Shown here one piece after another: positions 32,661 to 45,105 of a DNA stretch of 64,000 nt. The stretch lies in assembly GCA_021521415.1 (NCBI GenBank), contig JAIQDT010014635.1, positions 1-64,000 on the forward strand, written 5' to 3'. The notes under the pieces are model-generated. The model was not told where the DNA came from. It worked only from the letters and a program-made list of their open reading frames with translations, and did no database searches. The position numbers were made by a program, and so were the translations under genes. The DNA is from Bidens hawaiensis (taxonomy: Eukaryota; Streptophyta; Magnoliopsida; Asterales; Asteraceae). Position 1 is the first letter of the stretch, and every line of letters starts with the position of its first letter.

Positions 32661-32888
32661 ACGGATCCTGTCAAATATTTGACATTTTATATGATCATCT
32701 CTATTTCAGGTATTCGGGGAATCCTCTTTAATAGACGAAATATTCCTATTATGTCAATGCCAATTGAATCAATGTTATTAGCTGTGAATTCGAACTTTTT
32801 GGTATTTTTCGTTTCTTTGGATGATATGATGGGTCAATCATTTGCTTCATTGGTTCCAACGGTGGCAGCTACGAAATCTGCTATTGGG
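32661..32888 (+). pseudogene. nad4L: NUMT: truncated mitochondrial nad4L
   Basis: Nad4L is a small membrane subunit of respiratory complex I, encoded in plant mitochondria (about 100 aa). Here 76 codons remain open from ACG at 32661. Recognisable stretches are [33 protein letters not shown] and [14 protein letters not shown]. The 3' quarter is missing after AIG, and unrelated sequence follows. The start codon is ACG, as in many plant mitochondrial nad4L genes whose start is made by RNA editing, and several codons read Ser or Pro where the edited protein has Leu. This is mitochondrial DNA in nuclear sequence. It has no targeting presequence and is not expected to be functional. Confidence 0.85.
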
Positions 32889-33520
32889 TATAGACCTTGG
32901 TCTTGGTAGTCAGTAACCGCTCTTCCATCTTAGTCTTTCAGTCCTTCCACCACCTTAGTGTCACTGGGATCTACAAACCCAGTTTGGATACTCTTACAGA
33001 GCAGTAGTAGGCTCTGAGGCACACAATCATATTCGAAAAAGTCACTCTCCACATAAAATAATGTGTAGCTGTGTTCAATTGATCACTACACGAAAGATGT
33101 GCTCAACTAACGCTTTTAATCTTACTATTGGCTTCTATCGAAGATTCTACGATAAATGATATCCAACAATGACACTTTGATGAGTATTTTGGCCTTACAA
33201 TGCCAACAGGAATCATAACCATGTGAACAATGTCTCATCTAAGGATATACATAAGCTTTTTCCAATTGCTTCACTGTATACAAGTACTAGAGGTTGCAAG
33301 ATAGACAGGTAAAAAACGTTGAGACATTTTTCAGTTTGGACTAGGTCAGGTTGTATTAGACTAGTAATTTCTTTTTTCATTTTCATTTTTTTTTTGTCTT
33401 TAAGTATGTTTGATTATAAAATACCAATGTTATAATTATAACAATATGAATCATTAAATAAAAAAAATTATAAATTTTATGCGTTCAAAAAGACTTTTTA
33501 GGTAACAATTTCTTTAGGTT
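32889..33520. other. Intergenic sequence
   Basis: No gene recognised. The first 100 bp after the NUMT may still be of organellar origin, but I cannot identify it. Confidence 0.4.
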
Positions 33521-33526
33521 TGGTTG

Positions 33527-34743
33527 TTATTTTATGGTTTCTAATTTTGAAATTGCATCAGCTTCTTCAAGCATGAGATTAAGCAAATTTTCATTAATCT
33601 CAATTGTCGATTCAAGGTTGCTAATCGCCCTTCCTCGGTCTTCCGCCGCCACTCTCTCCACCTCTTCCATTTTCACCACCTCCTTTACCGCCTTGCCCAC
33701 CTCCACCCCACCACCATAACCACTACTCTCCCCATTTTCAACTCCTTTTGTCCCAAAACCGCCACCCGCGTTTCACCACCAACGCCGCTAACACCACCAC
33801 CAACCCTCTCAACAAAACCACTTAACATTTTACCACTATTCACTTCCCATAAATAAATCTTTCCATCCTCGGTAGCTGTCAAAAGTATTTTACCATAATT
33901 TAACATCATCATTGTCGTAACTGCACGATCGTGCAACCCTCCCCACACGACCGTGTCTCCGCCCAATGTAACTTCTTTTCTCGTGTATACTTTAAGCTTC
34001 TTTTTGTATATCATCCCGTCTGTCCCACCTGCGTACAACTCCGTATCTGACGGGTCCAACACCATGGACCCTATCTCACCAGGAAACATCACTGTTTCCA
34101 GGTGGGCCCCAGTCACGACACTCCACATTTTGCATGTCCAGTCCAATGAGCTGGATATAATAATCCCATCGGATCTCCCTGATCTGGTGGCTAATCCAGT
34201 CACGGACAAGTCATGTCCGACAAATCTTTTAAACTTGTAACCTTTCGATTTGGTATCGATAGAACAATCTAGAAGCAGGAGTGTCGGTGTAACCGCGATT
34301 GTACCGTCCTCGCTCCCGGAAATAACCAAAGATCCATCGGAGTTGATTGTGATGCAAGATATAGGTTTCCGGTGAGCGGAAAAATACCGGATTAGGTCGC
34401 CGGAAGGTAGCGCTACCGAGTGTATTCGACCGGAAACTCCACCGGAAAATATATATGATCCGTCCACGGTAGCCGCAAGTGGAGCTACCGGTTCAGGGAG
34501 AGGAATATTCTGTGTGACTGACGGTGACCACCAATAATAAAGATTAATAGAACCGGCACCGGTCTCCGGTGAGACATGTGAACTCGCGAATTGATTGTCT
34601 CCGATTATGGTAATGCCGTTACGTGGGCATTGGCTGCCATTGTATCGAGCTAAGACGGTTGCAGTGTATGGATCGTAGGCGGTGAGCGGACCATTAGGGG
34701 TGGCTTTTAGGATTGTTTCCGGCAATGGTGGTGGTGATGACAT
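33527..34743 (-). CDS. RID3: WD40 protein, RID3/IPI3 (WDR18) type, with C-terminal frameshift
   Basis: The intronless frame from ATG 34743 encodes 352 aa to a stop at 33685. WD repeats are visible: GSYIFSGGVSGRIHSVALPS, GSLVISGSEDGTIAV, a long insert with FKRFVGHDLSVTGLA, then IIISSSLDWTCKMWSV, YAGGTDGMIYKKKL and ILLTATEDGKIYLWEV. The middle FPGEIGSMVLDP-YAGG-DG is characteristic of IPI3/WDR18, a Rix1-complex subunit needed for pre-60S ribosome maturation; the Arabidopsis member is RID3. After about residue 315 the frame becomes Gly/Arg junk. In the -1 frame a sensible coiled-coil end continues (EVVKMEEVERVAAEDRGRA ... LMLEEADAISKLE) to TAA at 33527-33529. A one-base indel around 33745-33790 would join them, giving about 405 aa. 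It may be a sequencing error or a real lesion. One WD repeat also reads IAVTP where the family usually has a Trp. Confidence 0.8.
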
Positions 34744-34959
34744 TGAAGTAAGTCATGGGACGGTTATGGTAACAAAATGTAATAAATATGCATTTGGAAT
34801 AGACATCATTGTAACAAAGGTTTGAGTGTTTTTAGCTTTTGTTGTTTTGAGTACCCACTTTTTGGGACATAGATCAAGAAAAGGTGGAAGGTTGTAAATG
34901 TTTCGTTGTATGATTCATGTGAATCCTTTGATATGTTCCTACTAAACAAACACTAACAC
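34744..34959. other. 5' flank of the WD40 gene
   Basis: Presumed promoter and 5' UTR of the minus-strand gene. No distinct TATA box stands out. Confidence 0.35.
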
Positions 34960-35600
34960 ACAATCCGGTTTCATCGTATGACATGCAAAAAATGGTCAAA
35001 CATGGTCACGTGACATATTATACATGCCATAATGTTTATACATGTTGTATGAGTGACGTTCGTTCAAATCTTATTGTTCATATAACGAGTTATACCGACA
35101 CAAATAACTGGTGTGACTACACATGATCTATATGACTAGTTTTCTCCGGTAGGAAACTTTAGATGGTTTACCTATAGTAACACAAAATTCGCGACACAAA
35201 TAACTGGTGTGACTACACATGATCTATATGACTAGTTTTCTCCGGTAGGAAACTTTAGATGGTTTACCTATAGTAACACAAAATTCGCACATATATGACA
35301 TAAATAGTCAAACATGGTCACGTGACGTATGATACATGCTATAATGTTTATACCTGTTGTATGAGTGATGTCCGTTCAAATCTTACAGTTGATATAACGA
35401 ATTATACCGACACAACAATAACTGATCTGACTACACACAATCTATATGACTAGTTTTCTCATGTAGAAACCTTTAGATGGTTTACCTATAGTAACACAAA
35501 ACCCACACATAGTATGACATAAGTAGTCAAACATGGTCGTGACGCATGTGACATATTATACATATCATAATGTTTATATAGGTTGTATGAGTATTGAGTG
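34960..35600. repeat. Tandem repeat, 217-bp unit, with internal perfect 96-bp duplication
   Basis: GTCAAACATGGTC occurs at 34995, 35307 and 35526. Between the first two, a 96-bp block (from CGACACAAATAACTGGTG to CACAAAATTCG) is repeated without visible mismatch at 35096-35191 and 35192-35287, so the underlying unit is about 217 bp. The perfect 96-bp copy is recent, the larger units are older. Confidence 0.8.
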
Positions 35601-35862
35601 GTGTTGGTTTACGTACCTATACACGCACCCTTTGATCCTTTGAGATGTAAGAGAAAGAATAATAAAAGTATATATTTCATTTCTTTAAATCAAGAATTGA
35701 TAAGGTATAACATTTTTGCCATTTATTTCCATGGCAACAGTATCTATAATCAAATTAACAATGCCCTCATCTCAAAACAAATTCTCAATACTAGTATAGT
35801 GGTATATCACTTATTATCTTCTATATAAATCCAATAATTGAATAATTATGAATTTTGTATTC

Positions 35863-38800
35863 CTAAAACATTAGGTTGTATAGCAAGACATTCCATGTAT
35901 CCGGAACTCCAGCAAGACACCAATGGCTGCAATCCAAGGCCCCTAACCCGTAAGCCGAGGGGTGACCATCTTTCCGAAGCTGCGAAAGGTTGGTTATGTC
36001 TAACAACGTGACCGGTTTCTTGACGGTTTTGAGTGACTTTTTGAGGGTCGCCAATGCGGGCAACGAGGCCCCGGGATAGGTGGAGGTTAAAAGGGGAAGT
36101 TTTTGACCGGAGCAAGATTTTGCCTTTGGTTCTCCCCAGTCAGTGCCACTGTAATTTCAAAATTTAAGGTTTAGATTTTTGTATACTTATGTTGACTGCT
36201 AAAGTAAGTAATAGATTACAAGCGTTCTATTTGACCAACATATTTTAACTTGATAACTTTACATTATATCTTTATTTATACTATATCGAAATATGAAATT
36301 CTTTAACATTGAATTAAAAGACAAACGGGCAATAACATTGAATTGTTTTAGGAAAATTACTCAACTATACAGTAACACATGCATATTTTTCTAGCCTTTG
36401 ACCAAAACGTTTTTTATTTCTTTTGAACAACAAAGAGTTTGACCAAAACGTTTTAGGAAAAGTATTTTAACTGAATATCTAATTCGATTTCAAACACAAA
36501 AATGAAGTTTAATTATAAAACAAATATTGTCAAAAGTTTAAATTTTAATATTTACTAATATTTCTAAAAACCAAAAGGAAATATAAAAATATTTAAATAC
36601 TTCATTTTAAAATACATAAAAAGTTAAATTAATTTAAAAAATTATATTTTCTAAAATTATTAAAAAGGTTTAAAAATGTTTTATTTTTAAAAAATATTAA
36701 AAAAAATAAAGTTAATTTTCTAAAACTATATGAAAGCTAAATTTACTTAAAACTTAGTAATCTTAAAACATAACCAAAACTTAGGCGGACATGTTAAAAT
36801 ACTTGACTTAAAAAGTATATAACTTAAATTTTTTAAAAAGTATTAAAAGCCTGAAAATTGTTAAAAATAATTTAATAACTTTATGAACGCTTCAAGTTTT
36901 TGAAAAAATAAAAAGTTCAAATATTAAAACTTAAAATTATTGCCATGGCAGCTCAAGGGTTTGACTGTTTAAAATTTTACCACGTTGGCGGAAACATATG
37001 CTAATTTTTCACCACGTGAGCACAAGAAAATTCAGTCAATGGTCAATTTGTTAAAAAAGAAGAAAAGATAATTCGTTTTAACTTTTTGGTTAACCTGATG
37101 ATTTTCTCTTTTTATTTTTATCGGGCATAAAATAATTTATTAAAATACAAATAAAATGTAAAGCGTAGTAGCTACATGTTATGTTACGTTGTTATCTATA
37201 ATATCGCTTGTAACAGGACGCAAATATCTTTTGAAAATCAAACTTACTTGTAATGAGAAGGCGATATTCCTTGAAAAAACACTTTTGTCTTGTTCTTCAC
37301 AACGTTATCATCAACCCATCGACCCCATGTAACAATGGCCTTTCCGAAAGCAACTACACGATCGATATCCTTGTATATACGACCCCCGTCTTGTATATAA
37401 TCAAACCTACATTCATGAGAAATTTTTTTCACAACTAAGATATACCATTAAATATTTTTATTTTTCTAGTTTGGGAGAATATCTTTTATTTTATTTATGT
37501 CTAATGATATAATACACTCCTTTTTAAAATAAAAATGAAAATGTCCACTTACGGTTGACTCGCTCCTCTACGGTTCCACCAATGCCACGTGTTAAACACA
37601 AGGTAATCAACACCCAACCAATACTTGCCAGCTGTCACAGTGTCCAAATTTAACACTCTCCCAAACCTTCTCTTTACTGTATCCACTAAATACAAGTTGT
37701 GATGGTATGTCACTTTCAATTTATAATCCTACAATTATCACACACTTATCAAATAAAAAATAAAAGAAAATATATTTAAGCATGCACAAAAAATAAAAAT
37801 AAAATACATAGTTAAAAGGTATATTGGTATACCGTAAAGGTGTAAGTGGTCATATCTTGAATCAATGAGATATTGACTGCGTAATTTGCGGTTGGCACCG
37901 ACGAGTGAATCATGCATAACATCGATAACCACTGGTTTCGGCTAAGCGAGTCTCCTACAAACATAATGGTTTTCCCTCTTAGTTTTTCTAAGAAGTTTTG
38001 ACCATCAAATCTATTACAAAAAGAAAATGCATAAATATGGTTAATAAATAATAACATATTTATTAATAGTTCGTGGAATATTCTCAAATTGTTTTAAAAA
38101 CAAAAGCATCATTTCATAGTTGTAAAATATGTGTAGTGTTAGTTGTCAAATGAACACCTCACATGCATGATCACATGAGGTTCATTCATAAGTCACATCT
38201 AATTTTGGTTCTTTAGGGTGATAATTATAAGTGTATATTGTATAATGTCAAATATGGAATATATTGATTGAGATAGTGATGGTTGCTACCATCTTATCTT
38301 TATGAAGAAGCTTAAGATAAAAGTTAAGCCAACATATGAGTTGATAATGATAACCGATTAGACCACTTAACCGATATATGTATTTTTGTTAAAAGTCTTT
38401 TTGAGTTATGATTAAACTAAAATATTATTTCATAATTCTTACACACTAGTTCCTCATGCCCCAATAGTCCAAAAGGCAGAAAGTGAGTACCCCCTTCAGG
38501 CCTTTATATCACAATTCCATCATTTATTCACCCAAAAAAAAACACAACTCAATCTTACATTTATATTATTTTAAGCATCAATATGTTTTCAAAACAAAAG
38601 ATATCACACGGATTCGGATATGATGTGACCATTTTCGTCTCATACTTTTGTTTTTTTTTTAATTGATAATGACCCAAAAAAAAAAATAAAGAAACTAAAA
38701 CCATGAATTTTATAGGCGAGAGAAACTCATAAAAACTCATTTTTACACGTAAAAAAATGTCATTTTTGCAAAACTTTTTTTTCAGAGATTTTGTATATAA

Positions 38801-41800
38801 GCACGTGTAGAAGGTGTTAACTACTTTTTAAGTTTTATTAAAACGGTTTATACATAAGTTTATATACATGAAAAATTATTTAAAAAAGGAGTTATTTGCA
38901 TATAAATATGGCTTTTATAATAAAATTTTTAAATGTAAAACGCATAGTGAGGTTTTTCACTTCTTGCGGTTCCCCAACGAACCCACCCTAATAAAATATA
39001 ATTTTTAGTATATTATACCAAACAAGTTTATAAGGAAAGAAAAAAAGACAACAAATGTAATAGTAAATGATTAACAATAAATAAATTTTTATTTTACCTT
39101 TTTAACCAAATTTCTAGATATAACCATATTCTCAGAATTTTAATTGGGAAAATAATAAATACGTTTATTTATTGGTTACAAAATCTTACTCGTTATTTTC
39201 TCTCTCGAAACTGATTTATCCTAATATTTAAGAAAAAAGTACCATTAGTGTCAAAACATATCCATAAAAATTGCATTAAATTAGTTTAACTGATATTAAT
39301 CTTCACATAAAACTAGAATTTTTTCCCAAAAGAGTGTTGATGAAAAAAATATTTACCAAAATAATGTCCCCTCAAAAGTATTTACCAAATTAGTGTTTTT
39401 GAATAAAAACTTGATTTCTCACTCCTAATATCCTTAAATGACATTTAGCTTTATTAAAACAAACTAGTTTTAATACTTTTAAATAAAATATTAAATAATC
39501 TGTATCTTTTTCTTTTATTAAAAAACATGTTTTTTTTTAAGTTTGCAGGTCTCACAATTTCGAATATTAGTTGTCATATTATATATTATTATTAGTATCA
39601 AAGACTATCAAAATTAGAAATTCACATAACAAGGTAAAAAAACAATAAATATATTTGTATACAATTAGGGATCAGATCAGTACAATACCGTTATCGAAAA
39701 TATCAGTATGAAATTTGAACAAAACTGGGTAATGAATACCATAACGAATTTATTGGTCCGAATTTTCTTCTCATATTATCTCTTTAACCAATATAAGTTG
39801 AAAAGTTGAGCTCGAACTCTACAGAAAGCTTAAGATAGCTCATTAATATTTTTTACAAGAATTATATATAAAACTTATATAAAGGACAAAAAAAAACTCG
39901 ACTTTATTTGACGTTTTTATCTTTATTTGGTATTCAGAGTTGTATTAATTAGACGTAGTTTACATCTTTATTTTGTTTATTTTTAATATTGAGATCGATA
40001 GCGGCCTAGCGGGTCAAGTTTTGATGTTCGATTAGTCTTTTATGTTTTCTATTTTTTTTTTTAATTATATTGATTGATTCTTATAGTTGACATGGATTAT
40101 TAAAATTAAAAAAAAAATAAAAATAAAGAGTTATAATCACTTGATAGGAAAAAAAAGAAAAAAAGAAAAAACTAATAAGGATACGTTAATGAGAGCAGCT
40201 TCAAAATTAAAAAAAAAAATAGTACAACACTAATAAAATTAATTAATATGTATATATAAAAAGAAAAATAAATACAAAAATAAATAAAAACACTATATTG
40301 GTAAATACTTTTTAAGAAACACCAGTTTAGTAAATAGTTTTTTCACCAACACTAGTTTGGGAAATACTCCATAAAACTATAAAAGTATACAAGTAAAACT
40401 AATATATTTATGTTTTTGTCAATATTTAAAAATACCAAAAGGAATTTTTTTTTTTTCTGGAGGGAAAGAGCATAAGAAAAGTGCAGAGAACCGAGGAAGA
40501 CATCCTCCGTGACAACTCACATAGGTTAACGTGCCATGCTTTTTAAGCTCACATGAATACGTTTTGTCTGGATTTATAAATCTTTCCAAGTCAATTTTAA
40601 AATATAATAAACATAAGTAATAATGTAGGACACCAGGACGACTTTTCCATAGATACATATACTTTAAATTTGTTTTAATAATCATAAGTTCTGAATATTT
40701 TATGAGATGTAGAGTGTAATTACTATAATGACCTTCTGAGATCCATGTCCTCAATTGCATGTTCCCAAACCCAATCATTTATTTTAGTTTTCTTTTATAT
40801 TCTTCAAAAGAATGTCGGTGGGAATTAAAAAAAAAAGTAATAATTGTTTCCATCCTAAAGAAGATGGAATCAATGTCAAATAATATTATGAAAGTAAATA
40901 AATATGTTTTTTTTACCACCAATGTTTCTATTTTTAAAGTTAAAAAAGTTTTTATATAAAATATGACATGCTGATATATAAAAAATATTATTTGTATATT
41001 CACCATTACAATTCAATAACTGAAAAAACTAATGAGTTTTGAAGATGACATAGTAATTACATATTGTTTAATTTAACATCTGTTTTTCTAATTTGTATAA
41101 TCTATTCTTAATTATCATGAAATCTACATAATGTCCATTTATTAGACTCGAACCCACATTGCACCACTCTAATAGAGATAAACATCTAATGTCACTATCG
41201 ATATAACATCGAATATAAACAAGGGACTCGAATATAAACAAGGGACATGCTATGGTATTAAGGTGTTATAAAATATTAAGGGTGGGTTTAAATCCTACAA
41301 GTTTTAGACATATGACATGTATGGTTTATTGGAGTATTTAAAACTAGATTAGTTTGCTGTTATAAAATATTAAAATATAACATTCTAATCCTGTTAACCC
41401 CATAATTAAAAGTGTATAATGAAAAAGGAATCTAATCTCCACCAAATAAAACAACCACATTTATCTCACAAATTTTTCCTTTCACAAATGACAGCTATAA
41501 ACCCACCACTCAAAATTTAAAGTACTAGGGGACCTCCACCAACTGGAGGGAAACAAACCAACCCCTACCAGCAATCACTCAACGTACACCGTCACTATTA
41601 AATAAACAAACATGAACATAGCGACAACAAAGGATAAACAAAAGTACCTGGAAAGATGGCATCCGTGCGGCTGCCATCGGTATTTAAGGTACCAACGATC
41701 AGGACGGCCGTTGTTGATGCAGTTGAACTCTTTTTCTAGAAACGGACATGTGGACTCGTTGTAGAGCGGATATGAACGGTCTAGAACCCAGTTTCCCTTG

Positions 41801-41898
41801 AACATGTCACAGGCGATTGCTGAATCTATTAATGAGGATAGAATGGTGGTTATAATTATTAATAAGAAACTCAAATGAGTATTTGAGTTTGACTCCAT
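35863..41898 (-). CDS. TBL: TRICHOME BIREFRINGENCE-LIKE protein (polysaccharide O-acetyltransferase family), 5 exons
   Basis: Exons read on the minus strand: 41648-41898, 37833-38010, 37553-37728, 37248-37406 and 35863-36148. All junctions are GT-AG with matching phases, giving 349 aa and no internal stop. Residues 1-29 are a hydrophobic signal/anchor ([15 protein letters not shown]). A PMR5N domain follows ([31 protein letters not shown]). Then comes the GDSL/acyl-esterase-like domain with the GDS motif in [12 protein letters not shown], the core [18 protein letters not shown], and the C-terminal DxxH motif [18 protein letters not shown] proteins O-acetylate cell-wall polysaccharides in the Golgi. 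The short length and five-exon layout suggest the TBL38-43 clade; the acceptor polymer cannot be told from sequence. Intron 1 is long (3637 bp) and holds a MULE. Confidence 0.9.
39316..40370. mobile_element. MULE-like element in TBL intron 1
   Basis: A 9-bp repeat ATAAAACTA (39307-39315, 40371-40379; the match extends to ten with a preceding C) flanks inverted arms of about 83 bp. The left arm starts GAATTTTTTCCCAAAAGAG, the right arm (other strand) GGAGTATTTCCCAAACTAG, and both continue TGTTGRTGAAAAAA and AGTATTTACCAA. The interior is AT-rich and non-coding. Confidence 0.75.
40419..41574. other. Rest of TBL intron 1, 5' part
   Basis: AT-rich intronic sequence. A 119-codon frame at 40419-40778 (-) has no domain and no splice logic. 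GGGTTCGAGTC (minus, near 41145) is B-box-like, possibly a SINE trace. Confidence 0.4.
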
Positions 41899-41961
41899 TG
41901 TAGAGAGGAGAAAATGGTTTTTTTGTTTGTGGGTTATTCTGTTAATGAATGTGGGGAGGGG

Positions 41962-41969
41962 TATTTATA
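41962..41969 (-). promoter_or_regulatory. TATA box of the TBL gene
   Basis: Minus-strand CCTATAAATACCCC lies 64 bp before the ATG, leaving room for a start site about 30 bp downstream and a short 5' UTR. Confidence 0.65.
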
Positions 41970-42074
41970 GGGTAAGGTTTCCATGTGGTATTAGTTTTGT
42001 AATAAACAACATGCTAAAAGGTTTAAATATTGAAGGAAAACATTGATAAAACATAAATTCTTGTGAAAGGACCA

Positions 42075-42180
42075 ATTGAGACAACGGCAAGTGGTAAGGT
42101 GTCTCCCCGTTATATTAGTGATTGAGGTTTTAAATCCAGCATGATGTAGGTTTAGATGATTTATTTGGGGTAGATCAAGA
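42075..42180 (+). repeat. SINE-like tRNA-derived remnant
   Basis: GGCAAGTGGTAAGGTG (A-box-like) and GGTTTTAAATCC (B-box-like) are about 35 bp apart. It lies upstream of the TBL promoter. Ends not clear. Confidence 0.4.
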
Positions 42181-42235
42181 GACGTGGGTAAACGATTTAT
42201 GATCTTCTTTTTTATCTACTTGAGATTGGTTTGGT

Positions 42236-42355
42236 AAAAGATTGAATCGAGGCGAGTTTAAACGAGTTTGAGTCTAAGCTCAAACCTTTATTTAGGCTAC
42301 TATCAATAAACAAGCTCAAGCCCAAAATTCATTTATCAAGCTCAGATATGTTTGA
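42236..42355. repeat. CAAGCTCAAG-type dispersed repeat fragment
   Basis: Similar in style to the window start (1-130): AAGCTCAAGCCC, GAGTTTGAGTCTAAGCTC. Confidence 0.35.
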
Positions 42356-42390
42356 AAACTTAAACAGATATACTTTCAATATATTAATAA

Positions 42391-45065
42391 CTAGCTTTAG
42401 ACCTCGTGTATTACATGGGATGATTTAAATAATAAAAATATAAATAAAGTTAATCAATAAGTGCATAATGCAAGTGAAAAAAAAATGTATCACGTATATA
42501 TTTCTTATTACTTAAATTTTAAAACTATTTCTCAAATACCAATTATGTCATTAAAATCAAAATTAGTGGAACCTACCAAATAAATTTTGAAAATACCATA
42601 ATGCCCGTAAATAATGTACTAAATATGACCACAACCTATAAATTATACAAAGTAATCTATTTCCTTTTTATAGAAAATATTAAAAGGTACTTATATACTT
42701 AAATACATATTTTGAATTATTTTCGACTTGTTTTATTTTAGTTAAAAATGTAGCTTAACTTATTCTATTTATTAGGAATGAAACATAACCAAACTTCACA
42801 TCATAAAAACAACAATAAAATCATTCAATTAATATAAAAAAACATTCAAGATGAGAATTAAGTACGAATCGAAATACAAGAAGCCTAATAACCATATGAA
42901 TCAAATAAAGTAAACTTGTCAAAACATATTCAAAATCAAAACAAATGAAAATAAAATCAAACAAATATTGTTAAATTCCAAGGAACACTATGATAACCCA
43001 AAATGAAACTATTTAAATCAAATATTGTTTAATATAATCTTCTCGTTTTTTTATTTCGCAATATGATTATTGTATATGTTTTTAAGAAATTAATATTTTT
43101 GTTTATTAAAAGAAACTAGTTTAAGAGCCGTGTTACACACGAGATAATTTAAATTATAAAATTATAAGTAAAACAAATAATTACATAGCATATATGAAAA
43201 AAATGTATTACATCTATGCTTGTATCTATACAATGTGTATATAAATTGATTTTATTTATATCACAAAATGGTTTTTTTAAATGAACTTAATAAAAAAATG
43301 TCCGTGCAAAATCGTATCCGAGAATACTTCTTTCTATTCAAAAATTCATTCTCGGTGTCATATATGTATAATTGAAAGAATTTTGGTTATGAACCAATTT
43401 CGAAAATAAGACTTCTCATACGATAGTAGTTCTAACCACTCAGCCTAAATACCAAAGAGGCGTTATTTTTATTGATATATTTATCAATTTACCACCCATC
43501 AAAGGAAAACAGGATATTAAATTGTAGCAATTGATGTTCTTCAAGAACTATATTTTTCTGAGCTACACCATAAAAAAGATGATAAGTTTTAGAGGGCTTC
43601 TCGACTTTGTTATAATGACAACATAAAAAATAACATGTTAACGCATTCAATTTTGTGAATATTTTGTTTCATTTTAGCATAGTTTTGCATGACATGCTTC
43701 CCATACAACGTTCCGATCACCATTGAAGAAAAAATTAATGTTGACATAAATATTTGAAATTTGATAAAAGTTAGAAGCATTGATAAGCATGGGGGTGACA
43801 TGTTGAAAGTGTTCGCAATCTTTTCTTAAGTTTTAATAGTTGAGGGAAAATAGTCAATTTGTCAAATCCCGAACCTTTTGATTATTTCAAAAAAATACCC
43901 TTAAAAATAAACTTGAAACCCGAATCATGTTTAAAATTCTATTTTCATACTTTTGACATTTTAAAGTCAACACTTTGAACCCATAACAAATTTGATGATA
44001 AATCTATTTTGCATTCTCAAACTTTTAAAAATACACAAAATTTTTATTTTTGACCTGTAAAAAAATTTGACCTAAATGTAGTTAACTTGTACCAAACAAT
44101 CTATTTACCCACTTTTGACCCATAAAATCAAATTCAACTTCCACAAAAAACCCGAAACAATTTTCATTTGAGAAACATGATTTGTTGTTGATTTTTAGAA
44201 TTCACCAAGTATTTTGAAATATATAGTAAAATAATATGTTAATATTTATATTTATAAAAATATATAGATATTTTATAAATATAGTGTAAAAGGAAAGTGA
44301 ATAATTATTGATTTATTACATATATTAGGGTATATTAGTTTTGGAGGGAAAACATTATGAGAATTAACCAAAACATGACAAGTGTCCCCATTTATTTTAC
44401 TTTATTAGAATATAGGTATATTATATTAGTTAAATAAATTTGATTTTATATAAAACAAAAACGACTTAAATTTATGGTGTTCAAGAAAAGTTTGACTCAA
44501 TTTACGAATTTATGATAATTAAGGGTTATGGCATCTAGATGTAACCAATATAACTATTGTATAGAAGTTGTCTGCAATTAAAAAAAACATATTTAAAATC
44601 ATAACACATGCATACATTCACAAGCTATTTCATACACACATGTATACATAACAGTCATACATGCATTCAAAGGAAATATTTTTCAACAAAATCTTTTCAT
44701 TTTTTTTTCCGTTTCGTAATATGATTATTGTATATGTTATTAAGAAACTAATCTTTTTATTTATTGGAAAAAGTGTATTAGTTAAATAAATTTAATTTTA
44801 CATAAAATAAAAACAACTTATATTTGAAGATATATAGAAACTTAAGTTGACTTTTATAACTAAAATTTTAACTTAAATATAAGAATTAGGTATATATAAC
44901 CTATTTTGAATAACTTATATATAGCAAATATATATATTAGTTATAATTAAATATCTTAATTTATGAGATATAAAGGTAAATGTGTTTTTGTGGGAAAAAA
45001 AATTGTTAATAGAAACATGATGATGGCATGCGGCACAATTATTTTATTTTATTAGAATAGGTAGA
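42391..45065 (-). mobile_element. Helitron-like element containing a second one
   Basis: Minus strand: begins A^TCTACCTATTCTAATAAAAT at 45065 and ends with a CATG/CACGAGG hairpin, then TCTAAAG and CTAG^T at 42391. These ends match the elements at 26676-27082 and 60153-60729. At 2.7 kb it is longer because another copy of the family lies inside. No coding region is visible. Confidence 0.55.
43116..44416 (-). mobile_element. Inner Helitron-like element
   Basis: CTAG at 43116-43119 (plus strand, after A) with the same CGTGTTACACACGAG hairpin start as the outer element; the 5' end lies near TTTATTAGAATATAGG (about 44400-44416). Support comes from a paralogue. The two flanks (43056-43115 and 44417-44470) together match 44710-44820, which lacks the insert, so the latter acts as an empty site. 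The 5' terminal bases are not a clean TC. Confidence 0.5.
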
Positions 45066-45105
45066 TTAGGAGAATTACCTTGTATTTTGCTTTCACTATT
45101 CTTTA

